Of a DNA stretch of 15,192 nt, positions 9,167 through 15,192 are shown in pieces. Within the stretch, counting starts at the first letter, position 1, and every line of letters begins with the position of its first letter. Source of the DNA: DASTPP01 sp035762175 (lineage in GTDB: Bacteria; Myxococcota_A; Polyangia; Polyangiales; Polyangiaceae); the NCBI GenBank assembly GCA_035762175.1, contig DASTPP010000033.1, positions 1 through 15,192 of the forward strand, in the 5' to 3' direction. Under the pieces are notes generated by a model that worked only from the letters and a program-made list of their open reading frames with translations, was not told where the DNA came from and made no database searches. Both the position numbers and the translations under genes were made by a program.

Positions 9167-10699
9167 ATGACGACGACGAACCCAAAGCTGCGGCCGCGGC
9201 TCGCCCGGCTGCTCGGCGTCACGGCCGCCGCCGCGACGCACCTGCTCGCGGCCGCGCCGGCCCGCGCCGACGCGATCGTGACGGACGACGGGTGCAAGGC
9301 GAACACCCTGGCGCGCGGCGACGGCGTGGTGAGCGCCGCCGTCGACCTGGGCTTCGAGGTCAACTTCGGCGGCACCCTCTACGCCCAAGTCTACGTCGAC
9401 ACCGACGGCGCCCTGCGCTTCGGGGGCGGCGCCATCGATTTCGGCGCGCTGCGCGGCGCCACCTGGGTCACCCCGCCCGCGCACGCCGTGCCCTTCGTCG
9501 CGCCCTTTCACGCCGACGTCGACACCAGCGAGCCGACGTCGAAGGCCGTCACCTACGGCCCCATCACCTTCGGCGAAAGCAAGCGAAAGGCCTTCTGCGT
9601 CAACTGGGTCGACGTCCGGCACGGCGGCGGCGCCGGCCCGCGCAACACCTTTCAGCTCGTGCTCGCCCAGCGCGCCGAGCCGGGCGCCTTCGACGTCATC
9701 TTCAACTACAGCCGCCTCGAATGGGAAGACGACAGCCATGCCCCCTTCGTCGGCTACTTCGACGGCCGCAACCAGGTCGAGCTGCCCGGCTCGCGCGAGC
9801 GCCACGTGCTACTCGATGGCAGCTCGAGCGGGCTCGTCTACGGGCAGCGGGGCGGCGACGAGGTCGGCCGCTACGTGCTGCCCGTCCTCGAAGCTCCCCC
9901 GCCCCCCGCCATCAAGGCCGAGCTCACGGGCAAGGCCCTGCGCCCCGACGGGCAGTTTCTCACGGGCGCGGCGGCGAGAAGCTGCGACAGCCAGGGCCTT
10001 TGCGTGACCGGCGTGACCGACGCGTCCGGCACCTACAAGCTCCGGGGCTTCGAAGGCGCCGACGTCGCCGACGTCTGGAAGGTCGAGCTCGCCGCCCCGC
10101 CGGGCGACGACATCGTGCCCCCGAGCGCGGTCTTCTTCTCGTTCCCTTCGGTCGAATCCCCCGTCGAGGAGGTCGAAACGGTCGACTTTGCGCACGCCCC
10201 TAGCTGCGTCGGCTTCTGCGGAGGGTTCTCCCCGGGTGGCTGCTTCTGCGATGAACTATGCGAAGGATTCGGCGATTGCTGCCCTGACAAGGTCGACGTG
10301 TGCGACGGTACGGGCGGCAGCCCGGCCAGTTGCCAGGGGGAAGAAGGCACGTACTGCGGCTCTCAGTCGCCCGGCGGCTGCTTCTGCGACGACCAGTGCA
10401 ATCAGAACGGCAACTGCTGCCCCGACAAGGCCGACGTCTGCGACGGGAGCGGCACCTTAGGTCGAGTTTCGCGTTTTTGTGCGGAGTCCGAGGCCTGCCG
10501 GCAGGCAGTTTTCCGGGGCTGGGCTGGGTTTTGCGAGGTCTCGAGAACACCGTGGTCTCGCAAAATCCGGGTTCTGGGAGCGGGAGCCTCGAGAAAATGG
10601 CTGGCCCCCATGGCGACAAAAACGCGAAACTCGACCTTAGGGGCCCCCGCGGCCGGCGGGGGCACCGCGTCTTGCGCCGGCCGGCCCGACGACGGTTGA
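9167..10699 (+). CDS. Secreted nidogen-like/somatomedin-B protein
   Basis: A 510-aa exported protein. A signal peptide ends near residue 35 (LLAAAPARADA). A nidogen-like (NIDO) domain covers about 45-245, then a carboxypeptidase-regulatory-like beta domain about 250-340 (TDASGTYKLRGF). Two somatomedin-B domains follow at about 347-379 and 389-427. The first has eight Cys spaced C-x3-C-x7-C-x-C-x3-C-x5-CC-x6-C, close to the vitronectin SMB pattern. From residue 433 the coding sequence is a 173-bp inserted element; the last 20 residues are native-frame sequence resuming after it. The ATG at 9167 has GAGGT about 6 bases upstream; the in-frame ATG at 9131 has none. It lies 104 bp after the lipoprotein gene and is probably co-expressed. 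I infer a cell-surface or matrix adhesin. The C-terminus is likely damaged. Confidence 0.82.
   Translation: MTTTNPKLRPRLARLLGVTAAAATHLLAAAPARADAIVTDDGCKANTLARGDGVVSAAVDLGFEVNFGGTLYAQVYVDTDGALRFGGGAIDFGALRGATWVTPPAHAVPFVAPFHADVDTSEPTSKAVTYGPITFGESKRKAFCVNWVDVRHGGGAGPRNTFQLVLAQRAEPGAFDVIFNYSRLEWEDDSHAPFVGYFDGRNQVELPGSRERHVLLDGSSSGLVYGQRGGDEVGRYVLPVLEAPPPPAIKAELTGKALRPDGQFLTGAAARSCDSQGLCVTGVTDASGTYKLRGFEGADVADVWKVELAAPPGDDIVPPSAVFFSFPSVESPVEEVETVDFAHAPSCVGFCGGFSPGGCFCDELCEGFGDCCPDKVDVCDGTGGSPASCQGEEGTYCGSQSPGGCFCDDQCNQNGNCCPDKADVCDGSGTLGRVSRFCAESEACRQAVFRGWAGFCEVSRTPWSRKIRVLGAGASRKWLAPMATKTRNSTLGAPAAGGGTASCAGRPDDG
10462..10634. mobile_element. 173-bp palindromic MITE-like element
   Basis: Perfect 19-bp terminal inverted repeats, TCGAGTTTCGCGTTTTTGT at 10462-10480 and its complement at 10616-10634, bound the element. 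It is flanked by identical 7-bp CCTTAGG repeats (10455-10461 and 10635-10641). The target repeat could be as short as TTA, because this sequence is nearly palindromic and overlaps the ends. Inside are a 14-bp perfect palindrome (10493-10506) and 9-bp arms TTTTGCGAG/CTCGCAAAA (10529-10537, 10557-10565). It has no gene. Insert plus one 7-bp repeat is 180 bp, so the host reading frame is kept. The mobilising transposase is unknown; an IS630-like remnant lies just downstream. Confidence 0.85.
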
Positions 10700-10941
10700 A
10701 GCGCGTGGGCGGCGGCCACCCGTGGGCGCTCGACGCGCCGGCCGAGCAGCGTCTGGGGGCGCTCCTCGACGAGCAGAACGATCTGCCCGACCACGAGTAC
10801 GCCCGCCGGCTGGCCATGCGCCTGGGGCGGCCGGTCAGCCGCCAGGCAGTCAACCGGGCCTGGAAGCGAATGGGCGTGGCGCGCGAGGGAAAGGCGGCAC
10901 GCGCCCCCGAGCTGGGCGAACCCGACGAACGCGAGCGCTGA
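10699..10941 (+). pseudogene. IS630-like transposase N-terminal remnant
   Basis: The frame reads KRVGGGHPWALDAPAEQRLG followed by NDLPDHEYARRLAMRLG and VSRQAVNRAWKRMGVAREGK. That layout of a basic glycine linker followed by a helix-turn-helix ending in RAWKRMG resembles the DNA-binding N-terminal part of IS630-family transposases. It is about 80 residues, has no clear start or ribosome site, ends at the TGA of 10939-10941 soon after the helix-turn-helix, and has no DDE catalytic domain after it. I read it as a fragment left by an old insertion between the two modules. A small DNA-binding protein is the alternative. The 5' boundary is uncertain and abuts the stop of the SMB gene. Confidence 0.45.
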
Positions 10942-10982
10942 GCGGCGCCGTGCGGCCATTGACGACCCACCGCTCGCCTGTC

Positions 10983-11036
10983 ATGCGAAAGCGCGAGGTG
11001 TTCGTCAAGACGTCGGGGGAGAACGTTAATTTCTGA
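10983..11036 (+). pseudogene. Decayed copy of the ENVDF tail
   Basis: Seventeen codons ending KREVFVKTSGENVNF and a TGA align with TREAFVAALWENVDF ending at 1199. Upstream similarity fades within a few dozen bases. It is the left boundary of module copy 2 and cannot encode a functional protein. The rest of 10942-11215 holds only the inverted-repeat element. Confidence 0.5.
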
Positions 11037-11040
11037 GCGC

Positions 11041-11166
11041 CACCCTGAGCCTAGGCGGCGGTCGTTCGTGGGCGCTCTTCGGGCCCGCTAAACTCGCCTC
11101 CGGCTCCGACCGCAGGGGACCCGCCCTCCGAGTGTGCAAGAACGACCGCCGCCTGGGTTCAGGGGG
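11041..11166. mobile_element. 126-bp inverted-repeat element
   Basis: Thirty-base arms at 11041-11070 and 11137-11166 are inverted copies matching at 26 positions, with a perfect 15-bp core AGGCGGCGGTCGTTC (11053-11067, complement 11140-11154). GCGC occurs on both sides (11037-11040 and 11166-11169). The equivalent spot in copy 1, just after the stop at 1199, lacks it: the gap to the 97-nt block is 55 nt there and 179 nt here, a difference of 124. This points to an insertion after the duplication. It encodes nothing. Confidence 0.65.
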
Positions 11167-11215
11167 CGCGGTCGGGCGGCGTGGGGGGCGGGCACACACT
11201 GCCTTGGCCCAGCGC

Positions 11216-11312
11216 GAGCCTCCGTGATGGCGGTCGAAGGCTCAGGTTACTAAAGCAAGCGAGCTTCACGAAAGAAACTTGCGTGACATTGAGCAGGTAA
11301 GGTGGATAAAGG
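11216..11312 (+). promoter_or_regulatory. Conserved 97-nt upstream block, copy 2
   Basis: Ungapped counterpart of 1255-1351, keeping the same total length and 13-nt unrelated spacer. The right end contains GTGACA and GATAAA spaced 16 nt, a somewhat better sigma-70-like pair than in copy 1. A short frame, MAVEGSGY, starts at 11227 but is interrupted differently in copy 1, so it is not supported as a peptide. No other gene is seen in 11167-11468. Confidence 0.5.
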
Positions 11313-11346
11313 GGCGAGGCCGACACGCCGGGCTTCGAGCCCGTAC

Positions 11347-11413
11347 CCAACGCAATCGAGCGTTGGCTGTGGGTGACAAACGCTTGCCTTTTACTAAATC
11401 TCACACCTAAAAT
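11347..11413 (+). promoter_or_regulatory. Dyad plus candidate promoter of sigma copy 2
   Basis: A perfect 7-bp dyad, CCAACGC (11347-11353) and GCGTTGG (11360-11366), precedes the box GGTGACAAACGCTTGCCTT (11372-11390). TTGCCT (11384-11389) and TAAAAT (11408-11413) are 18 nt apart, giving a -10 that matches the sigma-70 consensus at five of six positions, about 55 nt before the start codon. Dyad, box and spacing are shared with the region upstream of sigma copy 1, so an operator-promoter unit is likely. Confidence 0.45.
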
Positions 11414-11468
11414 GGCCCTCCGTAGTGTGTGTCATGAAACCTATGACACAGCCCTCGAGGGAGCGGCT

Positions 11469-12053
11469 ATGGCGAAAGACTATGACGATCTCCGTGACGG
11501 TGAGAGAGGCTCGTTGAGCGAACTCGTCGAGGAGGCCGGCGGCAAGAGCTCGTTGGACGCGCTCACGAAGACGCTCTACGAAGAGCTCCACAAGATCGCG
11601 TCCCGCTACATGCGTGGTGAGCGACCTGGCCACACGCTGCGGCCGACCGAGCTGGTTTCTGAGGCCTACGAGCGGCTCGTCCGAGGGGGGCACTACCGCT
11701 TCAAAGACCGCGCCCATTTCTGTGGGATCGTGGCGCGGGTGATGCGACAGGTTCTGGTCGACGCGGCGCGCAAGCGGCGCGCCTCCAAGCGAGGGCGGGG
11801 CGAGCGAGCGATCACGTTCGATGACGTGCACATCTCGACGGAGCAGCCCGAGAACTTGATTGCGCTCGACGAGGCGCTATCGGCGTTCGCCCGGCAGTAT
11901 GAGCGGAAGGCGAAGGTGGTCGAGCTCTTCTACTTTGGCGGCCTCACCCAGGAAGAGATCACGACCATGCTCGGGCTTTCCGTGAACACGGTGGCCCGAG
12001 ATCTCGACTTCGCCGAATCGTGGATCAACCGCTATCTCCGCGAAATGAACTGA
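11469..12053 (+). CDS. ECF sigma factor, TIGR02999 type (copy 2)
   Basis: A 194-aa paralogue of the sigma factor at 2024. Region 2 core (RYMRGERPGH, LRPTELVSEAYERL, RAHFCGIVARVMRQVLVDAA) and region 4 (QEEITTMLGLSVNTVARDL) are intact; Thr60-Glu61 occupy the position of Thr50-Glu51. The first 40 residues are unlike copy 1. The ATG at 11469 is chosen because GAGGGAG lies 5 bases upstream; in-frame ATGs at 11373 and 11412 lack one, and 11412 overlaps the candidate -10. The ancestral start seems to survive at 11434 (ATGAAACC, aligned with ATGAAAAC at 2024) but is in another frame that stops after 27 codons. The first residues may thus be a new N-terminus made by a frameshift. One base separates it from the kinase. 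Confidence 0.9.
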   Translation: MAKDYDDLRDGERGSLSELVEEAGGKSSLDALTKTLYEELHKIASRYMRGERPGHTLRPTELVSEAYERLVRGGHYRFKDRAHFCGIVARVMRQVLVDAARKRRASKRGRGERAITFDDVHISTEQPENLIALDEALSAFARQYERKAKVVELFYFGGLTQEEITTMLGLSVNTVARDLDFAESWINRYLREMN

Positions 12054-12054
12054 A

Positions 12055-14808
<2,754 letters not shown>

Positions 14809-14811
14809 CGC

Positions 14812-14845
14812 GCCCGGGCTGCTCGTTCCGACCGACAGCCCGGGC
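14812..14845 (+). other. Perfect 10-bp hairpin after kinase 2
   Basis: GCCCGGGCTG (14812-14821) and CAGCCCGGGC (14836-14845) form a very stable stem with a 14-nt loop, 3 bp after the kinase stop. There is no T-tract, so intrinsic termination is doubtful; processing, message stabilisation or attenuation are alternatives. The rest of 14846-14989 contains no supported gene. Confidence 0.5.
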
Positions 14846-14989
14846 GATGAGCTGACGGGCTCGATGCCCGGCTCGCTTCAGCGGTCGGAGCACGCCGTTG
14901 GGGTGACCCGCCCGCGCCGAGTTCAAGTGGCGTCAACGGCGTGAGGTGCGGGCCACGCCTACATCGTGGCGACCCTGGGCCCACTGCGC

Positions 14990-15095
14990 TGCCACCGAAG
15001 CGGCTCAGCAAGAAAGTGTCAGCATGGCTGGGGGGCGCGGGCACAGCCTGACGCATGTCCCCCCCGGGACGGTTTGTCCCCCAGGAGGATGGGCT
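14990..15095 (+). promoter_or_regulatory. Conserved leader and strong RBS of lipoprotein 2
   Basis: Counterpart of 5592-5696. It keeps CGGCTCAGCAA near its start, GACGCATGTCCC in the middle and AGGAGGA (15083-15089) six bases before the ATG. A 5-bp stem GGGAC/GTCCC around GGTTT lies just before the Shine-Dalgarno sequence, similarly placed to the small stem in copy 1 but in a different pairing register. Confidence 0.5.
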
Positions 15096-15192
15096 ATGCG
15101 ACCCCGACACCTTGCGCCCCTCACGCTGCTCGTACTGACCGGCCACCTCGGCTGTGGCCCCGACCCGAGGGCTGACGAGGTGGCCTCGTCGG
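15096..15192 (+). CDS. Surface lipoprotein paralogue, 5' part only
   Basis: The first 32 codons are present before the window ends. They encode MRPRHLAPLTLLVLTGHLGC followed by GPDPRADEVASS, matching the start of the lipoprotein at 5697 in layout: Met-Arg, hydrophobic core, Cys20, then a Pro-rich polar stretch. Cys20 is the likely lipidation site, although His at the -3 position makes the lipobox weak. The strong RBS and conserved leader support the start. Whether it carries the MTQNG repeats or propeller domains is not visible. Confidence 0.8.
   Translation, partial: MRPRHLAPLTLLVLTGHLGCGPDPRADEVASS

Noticed and set aside
11227..11250. Short leader peptide MAVEGSGY in the conserved block
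   Set aside because: In copy 1 the equivalent frame starts with GTG and runs on for 22 codons with unrelated residues; there is no RBS and no codon-biased conservation.
11372..11390. Sigma-54 promoter
   Set aside because: TGACAA and TTGC resemble the -24/-12 elements, but the spacer is one base short and the invariant GG is missing in the required position in both copies.

Overview
The window is very GC-rich and lightly spaced. It encodes secreted protein modules characteristic of large-genome myxobacteria: a Myxococcus-type cysteine-rich (DUF4215-like) repeat, SBBP-like propeller strands, HYR domains, nidogen-like and somatomedin-B domains, Hanks-type kinases with C-terminal repeats, and an ECF sigma factor of the TIGR02999 type. 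I infer a member of the Myxococcota, probably Polyangiales. No rRNA, tRNA, CRISPR or phage genes were seen. All real genes are on the + strand.

Layout. 1-304: 42-bp-periodic degenerate repeats. 305-985: an unrecognised 226-aa protein, followed by a C-terminal gene remnant ending at 1199. 1200-1700: a non-coding regulatory region with a conserved 97-nt block, a small dyad and a candidate promoter. 1701-1991: a frameshifted partial copy of a sigma gene. 2024-2578: intact ECF sigma factor. 2580-5372: membrane Ser/Thr kinase with a large repeat-rich C-terminal domain. 5373-5696: intercistronic leader with a hairpin, a G-rich direct repeat and a very strong ribosome binding site. 5697-9062: 1121-aa multidomain surface lipoprotein. 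9167-10699: secreted nidogen-like/somatomedin-B protein whose 3' end carries a 173-bp palindromic MITE-like insertion. 10699-11036: remnants of an IS630-like transposase and of the gene ending at 1199. 11041-11166: a second inverted-repeat element. 11216-11468: a second copy of the regulatory region. 11469-12053: second sigma factor. 12055-14808: second kinase. 14990-15095: second lipoprotein leader. 15096 to the window end: start of a second lipoprotein.

The window is therefore built from two diverged tandem copies, offset by about 9.4-10 kb, of one module: regulatory region, ECF sigma, Ser/Thr kinase, surface lipoprotein. Copy 1 additionally carries the nidogen/SMB gene. No anti-sigma factor is present. 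Both sigma factors have a Thr (T50 and T60) where most ECF factors carry an acidic region 2.2 residue, and each is followed within 1 bp by a membrane kinase. By analogy with the EcfP/PknT pair of Vibrio parahaemolyticus, I infer that the kinase activates its sigma factor by phosphorylation. The likely output is expression of the adhesin-like surface proteins. That wiring is inference; the duplication, gene order and insertions are visible in the sequence.
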